From Temnopleurus reevesii (lineage: Eukaryota; Echinodermata; Echinoidea; Temnopleuroida; Temnopleuridae): 15,339 nucleotides of DNA. Made by a program: the position numbers and the translations under genes. The stretch is from assembly GCA_036244855.1 (NCBI GenBank), contig BQKZ01000563.1:59946-75284 (forward strand). Direction: 5' to 3'. Each line of letters begins with the position of its first letter. The stretch's first letter is position 1. The notes beneath the pieces were generated by a model that was given only the letters and a program-made list of their open reading frames with translations, did not search any database and was not told the origin of the DNA. Below, one piece after another: positions 1 to 9,416 of the stretch.

Positions 1-1052
1 CCCCCCACAAAAAAAAAAGATAGAGAGAGAAAAGATGTTTATGTTAAAGTTCATGAAATAAGCAACATTCAATCAAAGGGGATGCACTAGTATCAAATCA
101 AACGCAGTATTCCATGGCTATGAAAATCTTGAAATTTTGATCATTTTGGATCATTTTTTTTTCACTTGGCAAAAATTTGCAGTACAAAAATACCTATTTA
201 CAAGTCTTTATAAATTCATTCATTCATTTCGTTTCTCTGGAAAATTCTACAATTCCATTAATACATAATTTTATTCTTCCCTCTTCCTTTTTATACATTG
301 TATCATGTAAACTGAATAAGGAGTGCACAAAAACAATACTTCATTCCAATCTGCGGATCCTTGACACTTATTCTATTTATATAAATTCAAACAATGGATG
401 TTTATGGCTCATGTACATACATATGGTTTATGGATTTTAGATTTGTTAATGAGAATAGTATATCATCTTGCAGTTTTCGTGTCATATTTAGCGAAATATA
501 TAATGAAGAAAAAAAAAGCCCTACTTAACAACTTGAGCATAATATAACGTACATGTAGGCAAGCATGGTAAATCCTATGTACCACTTCCATGCAGATTTT
601 TAGCAACGTTACATGAATATCCTATCTACCCAAAACAAAAATCATTCAATTGATAATATCCTTTGGTTACAATGAGGTTTTTATGACATTCATGATTTAA
701 CTTAAATGTACGCTATGACCCTGCTTTGAGAATTGAGCAAAACGTAGTCAGACTCCTTATCATTGAATCATTGACAACATTACAAAAATTGTACATAATC
801 AACCAGTAAAATGCAAGCCAAACTATTATTACCTGCGCCATGACCTTTCTAGATTTCAGAGTAAAGTCAAACACAGTGATTTCAAATCCTGTTGACAATG
901 CTCTTGATAAGTAAAACAGACCTCAGACAAGGTCTTTGAGTGGAAAAGCAAAGGCCAGACATAATTGATTGTTTGCCAAGGGTTACAATTCTCTGGATTT
1001 CATCAATAGATCCCACTTGAAAACAAACCTTGTCACTTGACTTCTCGATCCA
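1..1052. other. Non-coding, no recognisable feature
   Basis: AT-rich sequence starting with a short A-rich and GA-rich tract (1-35). Short open frames at 177-440 and 713-898 have no recognisable domains. A minus-strand frame without an ATG start also runs through about 890-1100; it lacks domain similarity and its upstream end lies in the tandem repeat that follows. Confidence 0.5.
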
Positions 1053-1535
1053 AAAGCCAATATTATAGTGTACATAAATGTCAGCGAATTCACTGAATTT
1101 AAGATTTATTTACACATTAGTGGGTTGTTATCTCAAAATTTTGAAAGATCATTGTACACAAGCCAATGAATGGACAGTATAGTGAAAGAAAATTTTAGCA
1201 AATTCATAATCTGAAATAAGTCAAAGTAAGAGCCAACATTATGTTGTCCATAAGTTTTAGCGAATTCAGTGAATGTGAGATATATTTACTTGTATAATAG
1301 GAGGCTAGTTTTGAATGATCATGGAACACAGATCTATGAGCATTAAAATGAATGAAAAATCTAGCAAAATCACAATTCAAAATTAGTGAAAACAAAACCC
1401 CAAAGAAACAATACCAACGTACTGTAAAAACCAACAATATATAGCAGGTTGTTATATTCACATTTTGAATGATCATTATACACAGATCTACAGGCATAAT
1501 ATTGAGTGAAAAAATGTTGCAAAATTGGGGTCACA
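1053..1535. repeat. Diverged tandem repeat, about three copies
   Basis: Copies begin near 1056 and 1232 (period about 176 bp), with a shortened or rearranged copy at about 1414-1535. Shared landmarks are AGCCAAyATTAT, AGCGAATTCAsTGAAT, and TTTGAAtGATCATT followed by TACACA or AACACAGATCTA. A GyGAAAnAATnTTnGCAAA segment also recurs near each copy end. Copy 3 lacks the AGCGAATTC part. The open frame at 1204-1497 lies inside the repeat and is not treated as a gene. Confidence 0.75.
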
Positions 1536-1703
1536 AAATTTTCCATAATGAAAGAAATTCAGCTTATGTCCCTTTCAGTGCTTGTTTGCATTTGTCAAAT
1601 CTCTTTGGTTGAACAAAACAGTAAAATGTAAATTCAGAATATTTCATTGCTTTCATGTTCAAAACAATGTGAATCAGCGGAACGATGTGTAATAGCTAAC
1701 CTA

Positions 1704-1879
1704 GGGGGTGTTGCTCAAAATCAACTGCAAATCAACTGCAACTTTGCATATTTTAACGCGCATTTTCATTTGCCGACGGTGTGCGCATTCATCAAGACGC
1801 GCATGAAACATTGATTTTGATTGGCACGTTCCGATCAACTGCAACTTTCGATCAATTGCAACTTTTGAACAACACCCCC
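1704..1879. mobile_element. MITE with TA target-site duplication
   Basis: The left end GGGGGTGTTGCTCAAAA and the right end TTTTGAACAACACCCCC are inverted copies with one mismatch. TA flanks both sides (1702-1703 and 1880-1881), as for Tc1/mariner-superfamily insertions. Subterminal arrays of ATCAACTGCAA and its variants occur in both halves. At 176 bp it has no transposase and is non-autonomous. TTGATTTTGATTGG occurs near the right-centre. The open frame at 1701-1967 is largely this element. Confidence 0.88.
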
Positions 1880-1881
1880 TA

Positions 1882-2732
1882 GATAGATGTAACCTGATCA
1901 TAACAATACATTTCAGATGAATAAATAAATAACAAAGCAGGAATGTCAAAGTTGCTAGGTGTACCATGGACTCAATTAGCCTGGACTACCAATGATCTTT
2001 ATTCCTTTGAGGTGGGATCACTGACAGACTTGAAATTTGTGCCTGAAGGCAGAAAGAACAGGTGGTCTTGAACAGCAGGGAATAATTTTAGTTTCAACAT
2101 TTTGATAAGCACTTGTAGACATTGAAGAAACATTTCTGACTATTTATTGTACAATTATATGCGGAATAGTTACTCATCAAAACATCTTTGGTGTAGCAAT
2201 CCTGTTAAAATGCATAACAAATTGCAATGCGATACCTGGAAAATTATTCTCTGAACAGGGATGTGAATTATCTCTACCAGATCTTGGCTAAAGCTAAAAG
2301 ATTTATTGAACAATGCTGTATAGTTGTAACAGGAGAATTGAAAGAGTTCTCTTCTTCAAATATGTCTGCAGACCTCCCACTTCAAAGCAATATAATGTTA
2401 TCAGTATTCCATGTTGAGAAAGTCAATGGGTGTAGAAACATATTTTTCATAAACACATTGTTATCACTATAACTTGATTTTTCTGCTTTTGGTATGTACA
2501 TTCAAAAGATGTTTGTTGACTTTGCCCAATCATACATGTATTTGAATTTTGTTTAGTTTATGATCCAAAAGGGGTTGTGTATCCACCCACAGAAAGACAT
2601 GATGGAAAACAACTACTGTAATGCATGCCATGAGAAAATGGGAATCAGAACAAAATACTTCACACAATTAAAAAAATTACTGGTAGATCTAATGATGGCT
2701 TTAGTGGGCCATTGAAAAGGATTGAGGCCATG
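1882..2732. other. Non-coding, no recognisable feature
   Basis: No conserved protein, RNA gene or clear repeat was recognised. The 81-codon open frame at 2227-2472 has ordinary AT-rich composition and no domain. Confidence 0.5.
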
Positions 2733-2820
2733 CTTTTTCTTTTTTCTTTTTTTGTTTCTTTTTTTTTTTTTTGGCGGGGGGGGGGGGGGATGAGCACCCG
2801 CGTACCCAGGATTTAAATAA
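2733..2820. repeat. T-rich tract, 14-G run and adjoining repeat fragment
   Basis: A T-rich tract (2733-2772) is followed by GGC and 14 consecutive G (2776-2789), then ATGAGCACCCGCGTACCCAG. The latter looks like an interspersed-repeat fragment that often adjoins homopolymers in marine invertebrate DNA, as I recall it. Length in the runs may be unreliable. Confidence 0.5.
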
Positions 2821-2826
2821 CAAATA

Positions 2827-2893
2827 ATTTCATGGGCTCACGACTCAGAATAATAGCGTCTGGCTATTGTTCTTAGTCGTAAGCCCATGAAAT
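2827..2893. repeat. Strong foldback hairpin (31-bp arms, 5-base loop)
   Basis: Arms at 2827-2857 (beginning ATTTCATGGGCTCACGACT) and 2863-2893 (ending AGTCGTAAGCCCATGAAAT) pair with about three mismatches around the loop GTCTG. Such long near-perfect arms are far beyond chance. It may be a foldback element or a hairpin transcript source. A 65-codon minus-strand frame begins next to it and is not supported as a gene. Confidence 0.85.
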
Positions 2894-4400
2894 CCTTTGT
2901 ATCGAGAAAAGCACGGTGCGCGCCTGATGAGAGTACCATTGATAAAAATATGGCCCACAATCATTAGTCTTTTGTAACAGCAATTGCTTAATTAGCACTT
3001 GCTCAATGTGTATTCCACTGGCTGTAATGAATGTACTCTTGGAACTGAATTCTAAAAGTAAATAAATCAAATTTTTCTCATCACCGAGTGGATGCGCTCT
3101 CCAGTGAATTCTTAGTATTTATTTAGCCTTTCAAAGATACTAATAAATTTAATACAGAGGTGTTGGGTTATGAAATTGTAAATTCAATAACTGCAAGGGT
3201 ACCACAATATATTTATTCATTCATGCATGTACCATAGCCTGTCTGTTTGATATTCACAAAGATGCCCATAAGTTCTCTTTCCCAGTTTCTCATATCAAAT
3301 TGCACTTTACGCAAAAAAAAAATTATAGAATTTCTTTGTTTGGGCCTTACCCTAAACTCAGTACCAGGTATTCACTAAATTCTTTAAAAATTTTAGTGAA
3401 AAGGATCCCCTTCAATAATCCAACAAGGCACTTGCTTGGGTACTAGTATTGCCTTGCTGGATTGTATAGTGCACTGCATATATTAAATGCAATATCAGCA
3501 GCATAGTCTGCGAGTAAATACATGCACCCTAGCTAAATATTGGATAAATTTGTACCAAAATTACTTGGAACAACTTGGAATAAATCGTCTACTTAGCTTA
3601 AAAAAGAAAGGTGCAATTCTTTACCTTTACAGATGCCATACAAACAATCTCTGAACCATAAAAACTATAATGGAAATGGTATGAAAATTGATCATAAAAT
3701 GTTTTCAAAGACATTTGGGACCCTAAACATTATACTCTTGCATGTAAACCTATGTAGGACCATCCATCCTGACATGCATGAAAAATATACTGGTACATGG
3801 AGACTTCTTTTTTTTTTACGACGATACATCATAGTGAACTGATGTAACGATTTTAGTAACCAAGAGAAACAACCAATGTTTTTAACTGTTCATGCAAATT
3901 TGTTTTCATCAGTTTAAAAAACTGATTATAATCAATGAACTTTGATCAAAATACCCAGATACTTTCAACAGCACCAGCCTAAACATACTGTATACCATGT
4001 AGATTTTAATATCAAAGCTGTGTATGTACAGAATTATAATCAAGCAATCAATAAAATTTATCATTGATCCATTAATCACGGAAGCCTTTCATAAATAAGA
4101 CATAATACTACCAGCACCAATAAATGAAACATGATATAGTACATTTGAGTCATTTCTAATGTCCGAAGACGCGTCAATATTTATATGAAATAAATTGATT
4201 TCTCAATGGTTTCTTTAAAGCACTTCTATACATGCAGAGGTGCCAAGTGTTCCAAAATATGCAAGAGATAAATATAAAAATGTGAATAACTCAATAGCTG
4301 AACCAAATATATTTCTCAGGAAAAAAGCATATGGATATTGTTATCAAGCTTTCTGTCATGAGAAAAATATTTGGTTTGGCTGTTTAGTGATTCATATTAT
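2894..4400. other. Non-coding, small hairpins only
   Basis: Apart from the hairpins annotated separately at 3371-3465 and a small palindrome ATCAGTTTAAAAAACTGAT near 3910, I see no gene or recognised repeat. The open frames at 2873-3070, 3633-3842 and 4240-4428 lack domains and look like chance. Confidence 0.5.
3371..3465. repeat. Two adjacent inverted repeats
   Basis: First, TTCACTAAA (3371-3379) pairs with TTTAGTGAA ending at 3400. Second, AATCCAACAAGGCA (3417-3430) pairs with TGCCTTGCTGGATT (3450-3463) with one mismatch and a loop of about 19 bases. They could be the remnant of one foldback element. Confidence 0.6.
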
Positions 4401-4523
4401 AATTTCTACTCTCGTGCAGATTACATAACGGTTGGAATCTCCATAGATGTTCTATGGAAGCTGAATACATCATTTTAATTCAAAGGCATGCCAAAAGGGC
4501 ACTATCTCTACAATGTAATTATA
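4401..4523 (+). repeat. Direct duplication, copy 1
   Basis: This 123-bp block is repeated 354 bp downstream (4755-4877). About six differences fall in the first third; from 4434 onward the two are identical. The shared part carries an open frame starting MEAEYIILIQRHAKRALSLQ, with no known domain. It ends at the unresolved base 4524, so this copy may sit at a weak assembly position. Confidence 0.9.
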
Positions 4524-4754
4524 NAATTTTGTCCACTTTTCTGAAAAAAGAAGAAATTGTTAAATTTTGTGTACAGAATGAATGGAGAGCTGTCCACAAA
4601 TACGTCACAGATTTGAACGGGACATTCACTATAACTTTGTAAATTCATAACTGTTGAATGGATCGTCGGATTATGCTCAAATTTTCACAGTTGGTTCATT
4701 TTATTTTTCTCCATCTACTGAGAGAATATAAAATGCAGGGTTTCGTTCTTCTTT
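4524..4754. other. Spacer between duplicated blocks, with a single N
   Basis: It begins with the ambiguous base at 4524. The part at about 4636-4720 (AACTTTGTAAATTCATAACT onward, with TGCTCAAATTTTCACAGTTGG) resembles a dispersed non-coding repeat as I recall it from invertebrate genomes, but I cannot name a family. No gene is seen. Confidence 0.4.
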
Positions 4755-4877
4755 AATTTCTATCCTTGTGCAGATTACATAACAGTTGGAATCTCTGTAG
4801 ATGTTCTATGGAAGCTGAATACATCATTTTAATTCAAAGGCATGCCAAAAGGGCACTATCTCTACAATGTAATTATA
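4755..4877 (+). repeat. Direct duplication, copy 2
   Basis: This is the second copy of the block at 4401-4523, offset by 354 bp with no gap. Past 4877 the copies diverge abruptly. The small open frames in the two copies (4454-4642 and 4766-4972) share residues only because of this duplication. Confidence 0.9.
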
Positions 4878-5544
4878 TCATATTCTCGAGTATGAATGAA
4901 ATCAGTAAATGTTGTAAAGTACTTCAGATCACAGCTAAATATATTACAGATTCAGCCCAAAAAAGTGGATAAATAATCAATGGAAAATGTATCAAGAAAA
5001 GGAAATGTTGTTAAAATAAAACATTCATGTGAGAGTCAAAAATTTTCAAATAAAAACAAATAATTCCTTCAAATCAACAGTGAACATGAAACCTTCTGAC
5101 AAAATTACTCAACAAGTTTTTATTTTGTTTTCTACAGGTAACAATTGAGTTGCATGCACAATGGTTACATTTTCTCATTTACATTTACGACTAAAATAGC
5201 CACTGAACAAATTAAAACACCTTCTTTCGAGTTGAAATTATGAGTTAAACTTTAAAGCGCAATATTGCATTTCATTCATGTTCTATAACCCCACCCCCAA
5301 CGCATAAATAGGACAAAAAATAATGATACCCTTGAAATTACTCTCGCAAAGAGTAGATAAATAGCATTCAGCGTTTTTAAACCCTGTATTAATGTTTTAT
5401 TGTGTGCATACAGCAGATAAAAACCAAAAATTACAAGCATATTTGTAGATTATATCTTATGGCATTACATAAACGTATGATACATACATTATTAAAAGAC
5501 CCATACAAAATCAAAATATCCCCAACATTACTGTTATAAATAAG
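4878..5544. other. Non-coding, no recognisable feature
   Basis: AT-rich sequence with no long open frame, RNA gene or clear repeat. Confidence 0.5.
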
Positions 5545-5655
5545 CTTTTGAGCTTTCTTGGGTTTAGCCTGCCAAGATTTTTCACATTGCTTTACATTGT
5601 TCATATATTGTATTTTTGTTCTCTCTTGACAAATAAATCAAAACAAATCAAATAC
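5545..5655 (+). mobile_element. Possible LINE 3' tail (5'-truncated)
   Basis: GGGTTTAGCCTGCCAAG is followed by a T-rich segment, TTCTCTCTTGACAAATAAAT, and a short CAAAAC/CAAAT tandem tail. This layout resembles the 3' ends of CR1/L2-type non-LTR retrotransposons, which end in short tandem repeats. No reverse-transcriptase coding is present. The assignment rests on overall resemblance only. Confidence 0.4.
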
Positions 5656-6003
5656 ATATCCTTAGGAATCACGGCAAGCAGGTAGATGGAACAGGGGTAG
5701 GATATCTTACATCATGGAGACAGCACAAGATTTGATTGAATGTGCAAATCTGATGAAATTAAATTATGAAAGGTTGTATGAACACAGTAAAACGAAGTTG
5801 TTCCTTTGTAGTGTGCACTTCAACCGATTTCCCAGATTCACAGATTCCAGGATTAACCCTACACTGAGAGTACTTGAGAATGATATAAAAGAGCCCCTTT
5901 TGTCCACCGAGATTATCATTTCAATAGTTCACAGTTGAATCCTTTTCTATGAATGTCATGGGATTGCCTTGTTTGAAAGAATAAAAGTGCTTTCATCAAA
6001 TCC
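5656..6003. other. Non-coding; short unassigned open frame
   Basis: A plus-strand frame of 74 codons (5714-5938) contains CSVHF, which superficially recalls THAP zinc-finger proteins, but the required upstream Cys pair and AVPTF motif are absent. I do not call it a gene. Confidence 0.4.
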
Positions 6004-6005
6004 TA

Positions 6006-6085
6006 GTCCAGTTGAGGACTGTGTGTTCAGTGTAAGTGAATATGCAGAGGTGGGTGCTATCAGGACACACAGTCCTCAACTGGAC
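6006..6085. mobile_element. 80-bp MITE with perfect 21-bp inverted ends
   Basis: Positions 6006-6026 (starting GTCCAGTTGAGGACTG) are the exact reverse complement of 6065-6085. TA lies immediately outside each end (6004-6005 and 6086-6087), consistent with Tc1/mariner-type target duplication. The 38-base centre has no coding. Perfect arms suggest a young insertion or a selected hairpin. Confidence 0.88.
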
Positions 6086-6165
6086 TAATCAAAATCGAGG
6101 AAGAATCCCCTAAATATCTGGTACATGTATTGTAGGCAGTATTGTTTGCCGAACCCATCATCATG

Positions 6166-6414
6166 CACTGTAAGCAGAGGGGACGATGGAATTTGACAAA
6201 CTAAACTACTTCCACTCAAGCAACCACACAAGCTAGATGCACACAAAAATGTCCTTCCCTCTTATTCTGCTGAGAAATATCGGACAGGTGTCACATCTGT
6301 TTACTACTGACTAAGCAGGATAACTGCTTTCTCGTGTGTTCATGGAGCTAAATTGTGAAAGCTTAAATAAAGTTGTTATTTTGTCCAATTCTTTTGTCAT
6401 TTTTGCTCACAATG
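6166..6414. mobile_element. Long-TIR non-autonomous element, copy 1
   Basis: The left end CACTGTAAGCAGAGGGGAC and the right end TTTTTGCTCACAATG are inverted relatives. The similarity continues inward about 60 bp, for example TTTGACAAACTAAACTACTT against AAGTTGTTATTTTGTCCAA. The related copy at 15036-15274 shares the ends and the interior, including ACAGGTGTCACAT. No clear target duplication was found, and there is no transposase. Confidence 0.8.
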
Positions 6415-6929
6415 ATGTGCTAGACATGTACTTTGCATTAATAAGAAAAATGAATTCTCATCCTTGAAATCTGTATACATGTATAGCACAACCATGAAAA
6501 CATTTCAAAGTACAAATAAAAAGTACTTGTATTGATGTATCTAACCTACACATGTACATGTAAAAGACTGTTCATTGTTTGTTATTACACAACAATTGGT
6601 GATGTAAGCGGATATCGAAAGGTTGATATCCCCTTCAATTTTGTTGATAAACATCTTTCTCCTACACCTCATTATCTAACAAACAAGTGATCTCAATCAA
6701 AGATGACCTAGGAATATTGCAATGAATTCAGTGACAGAGAGCAATAAATAATCCTCGCTGGAGGGACAGGGAATATTGATTATGCTGTATGAAAGCATGA
6801 CAGGTGGTTTAATGGACAAAAACAGGAAATCTCAAGCCCACCAAACAGGTTAAACAAAGTCATTGAAATATAGTGGAAGTGAAAATGACTTTCTCAGATC
6901 AATACCAGTTCTATATGTATACTTATGTT
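6415..6929. other. Non-coding, no recognisable feature
   Basis: It contains overlapping ACATGTA copies near 6550 and a short palindromic pair GGATATC/GATATCC near 6610-6630. No gene or RNA is seen. Confidence 0.5.
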
Positions 6930-7052
6930 TATATCCTTTTCACTCTGTAATTGTTTTCTATCACGGCCTCGCTGAAAAACAGCTTGTAGCTGAATGTGGG
7001 CACAATTTTGTAATATTTTGTTTTTCCTGTGAATAAATAAAGTCAACCAACC
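6930..7052 (+). mobile_element. Probable LINE 3' tail
   Basis: The segment has GGCCTCGCTGAAAAACAGCT and TGTAGCTGAATGTGGGC, which can fold into a stem-loop. A T-rich stretch, CTGTGAATAAATAAAGTC and a short AACC tandem tail follow. That order (3' stem-loop, A-rich signal, microsatellite tail) is typical of CR1/L2/Rex1-type LINE ends that insert as 5'-truncated copies. The overlapping minus-strand open frame at 6894-7112 is not treated as a gene. Confidence 0.55.
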
Positions 7053-7250
7053 AACCATACTACATGAGTACAAAGCTCTGCACTTTCCCAAATTTGATTG
7101 ATAAAATGTCAAAAGAGGAAAAAGATTACCATATTTTGGGATTTTAGCCCAATATCAGCCCTCTTCACAAATCAGTTCAAGATTCCAGTAACCCAGTATG
7201 TGGAATGCCCAGTCCTTCTTCACAAATTACCTCAACAACAGACAAACCCC

Positions 7251-7415
7251 GGTTGCGTTTCATATAGAAGCTCTACATGAGTTTACGAAAGATTCTATGC
7301 ATGACTGGTTACCCTTTTCTAAGTGCTAACTCAACCATTATGATTGGGTGCAGGAGAGGGTCATTAGTCGTGCATAGGGTTGTGCCAACTTCTAAGAACA
7401 GCTTTATGAAGTCTA
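7251..7415. mobile_element. Diverged MITE
   Basis: The left end GGTTGCGTTTCATATAGAAG and the right end GAACAGCTTTATGAAGTC are related in inverted orientation. Inner arms CTATGCATGACTGGTTACCC and GGTCATTAGTCGTGCATAGG also pair. A GTTGCGTTTCATAAAGC-type end is, as I recall, common in marine invertebrate MITEs. TGATTGG lies near the centre (7341-7347). No transposase. Confidence 0.75.
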
Positions 7416-7972
7416 TAGAGTCATGGTAATTACACTGTTGGGTGAATATGACTGAAAGAAATTAGACATGCTAGAAGCTTTATGGTATTACCATCTTATC
7501 AATGTAAAAATTGAACCTCAAATTTAAAAGAAAAACATGAGCTGGGTCTGAAATGTTCAAATTAATAAGCAGTATAAATGCTCAAATTTGCTCATCAGTT
7601 CATTTGCCCCCAAAACACCCAATGATCCCTTAGGTTTGTCTATAAATTATGATGTTTCCCAAGATTTTTGCCAGTGAATTTAGTTCCCTTATATTGAATC
7701 TGCACTTCAAATTATCTCAATTCCTGATCCGGATAGCTTACCCAGATCAGACATAGTGAGCTAATTCTAAAATTTAATGCGACTAAAAAGGCGCCAGATC
7801 CACTATAAATAGTGCTAAAAAGTTAAAGAGCAGAAAAATGTAATAAAAGTGGGATTACGTTGAGGACTATTAATAAACAAAATTGGGCATTCTGCAGGCA
7901 GTCCTAGGATACCAAACTTGCCATAACCAAAAAATCCCAAACAATAAAGTCACATAGACTCGCAAGCTCAAA
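7416..7972. other. Non-coding, no recognisable feature
   Basis: AT-rich sequence with no open frame of note, RNA gene or recognised repeat. Confidence 0.5.
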
Positions 7973-8185
7973 TCACATGATGGCAATTGAGCAATCGAGC
8001 AAGAGTGCGATGGAACGTGTCATTATCGGCGAACCCAACAGTGGGCCCCCAAATGGGATTATTTCTGAACCTGTCGATTGAAATGCGCTTATTGATGCAC
8101 CTGATCTCCTGTCATTGAAAGCCACTTCGATCAACCGGATTAATTTGCTCCATGCAAGCGGTGGCCATGACAGTCTATAAATTCA
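7973..8185. promoter_or_regulatory. Candidate conserved noncoding or enhancer-like block
   Basis: This block is more GC-rich and more complex than its surroundings. Homeodomain and bHLH-like words are packed together: CACCTG, TGACAG or CTGTCA (twice), GGATTAAT, GGGATTATT, TTATTGATGC, CGATTGAAAT. It has no repeat structure. Both strands are open: 34 codons from ATG on plus (7977-8081) and 69 codons without an early ATG on minus (7973-8182). Neither peptide is recognised and no clear splice pair was found, so an uncharacterised exon is an alternative. The regulatory call is inference from composition and motif density only. Confidence 0.35.
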
Positions 8186-8719
8186 GACAGAAATGGATAG
8201 AAATTTCACTACCTATAGTTCTTCACTCAAGTTGGAAACATCTAGCATTGTCTTTGTATGTTAAAATTTATCATCCTAATACCTAACATTTTTCTTAGAT
8301 CATGCCATTCATTTGCCAAACTTCCAATATTTCTTCTGTCTTTCATGTAAAATACAAAATCATGTAGTTCTTATTTCTGATTTTCCTCAAATTTGTTTTA
8401 GTACTGTTTATTTGATTTTCTGCTTAAAACAAAATGTTTATTGGCTTGATTATATACAGTTGTAAAAGAAAAAATAGATGAAAGCAATGTTTCAGCTACA
8501 AAAAGCAGGCATCAATCGGAATCTATCCAAGATGCTCTTGCTCCTGTGAATTTTACATCCCTATAATTATTTCTCTACCTCTTTCTTTCTTTTTTTTACA
8601 TTTATGGTAATAAACATCTTAGATTTTCTCAAAAAACCATTTTTGATAGGCTCACTATGATCGACGTACATGTAGCATGAAACAGATGTCAATTTTACAA
8701 TTGCAAGCTGCAATCAAAT
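8186..8719. other. Non-coding, no recognisable feature
   Basis: AT-rich sequence. It holds the nearest minus-strand AATAAA signals for LC3 (8437-8442 and 8407-8412). Otherwise nothing is recognised. Confidence 0.5.
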
Positions 8720-8945
8720 GCACTCAACCCAGGTGAGGTGAATGGGTACCAGTGTAAGGAAATTCCTTGCATATAGAGAGGCACTCAACCCATGAGAGGT
8801 TTATAGATACAGAAGAAAGAAATTCTTTGAATGCAGAGATTCATACATACTGTATAGTCGCCATGCAATGCCTGATGAAAATGCAGAGTGCTTGTATGTT
8901 GTGTTAAGCACTATATATATATGTTAATGTTACATATTACTATTA
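8720..8945 (+). mobile_element. SINE-like repeat, copy A (diverged)
   Basis: It begins GCACTCAACCCAGGTGAGG with TGAATGGGTACC, identical over about 29 bases to copy B at 9239. Downstream it has GAATGCAGAG, CAGAGTGCTTG and AAGCACTATATA, with an AT-rich tail ending near ACTATTAT. A partial second start box (GCACTCAACCCATGAGAGG) occurs at about 8780. The order of segments matches copy B. I recall this repeat type as abundant in echinoderm DNA. Confidence 0.65.
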
Positions 8946-9008
8946 TCATTTCCTACAGCATTATATCAGCTTTGAGATAAAGCAAAAGTATGTGTAATGG
9001 AAATGCAG

Positions 9009-9238
9009 GGCACTAAAAACCCACTTGCCAAAATGCTCAAAATCAAGATATGAAGCCGACAAATTGAATTGTCACTTGCCAAACTGGGCAAGTAGCGGTT
9101 TCATAATCCCAAGAACTATTGTATTCATTCTTGACTGTCAATAAATCCTTTGTGAGTTGGCCTTATCTATCAAATGATTTGAACAGCCACTTGCCCTGTT
9201 TGGCCTGCCCGGCAAGTAAATGTTGGGTGAAAAATTCT
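9009..9238. repeat. Segment with repeated CACTTGCC/GGCAAGT arms
   Basis: CACTTGCC occurs near 9022, 9073 and 9188. The last two pair with nearby GGCAAGT, giving small hairpins (CACTTGCCAAACTGGGCAAG, and a longer one at about 9188-9218). The segment lies between the two SINE-like copies. It could be a separate repeat; the family is unknown. Confidence 0.5.
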
Positions 9239-9416
9239 GCACTCAACCCAGGTGAGGTGAATGGGTACCTGGTAGGAATATCTATTCTTTGAAATGCCAT
9301 GTGTGCTGGTGTACGCCAGGCTAAAGCCAGGGTAATAATAATGCAAAGTGCCTTGAGCACTCCGCAGAGTGGATAAGTGCGCTATATAAATTGCATCTAC
9401 ATGTAATATTATTATA
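9239..9416 (+). mobile_element. SINE-like repeat, copy B
   Basis: This fuller copy starts GCACTCAACCCAGGTGAGG, continues TGGGTACCTGG, CTTTGAAATGCC, GTGTACGCCAGGC and GCCTTGAGCACTCCGCAGAG, and ends GTGCGCTATATAAATTGCAT with an ATTATTAT tail. Together with copy A and the tail at 12602 it indicates a dispersed non-coding family. I could not place clear Pol III A and B boxes, so SINE rather than another short repeat is a guess. Confidence 0.65.

Noticed and set aside
890..1110. About 75-codon minus-strand frame without an ATG start
   Set aside because: No domain; its upstream end is within the diverged tandem repeat, and no convincing splice sites frame it.
1981..2100. Good minus-strand acceptor (CTTTCTGCCTTCAG) near 2040
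   Set aside because: The following frames stop quickly or show no similarity to any protein I know, so no exon is called.
5714..5938. CSVHF motif suggesting a THAP domain
   Set aside because: The upstream zinc-ligand Cys pair and the AVPTF motif expected in THAP domains are missing.
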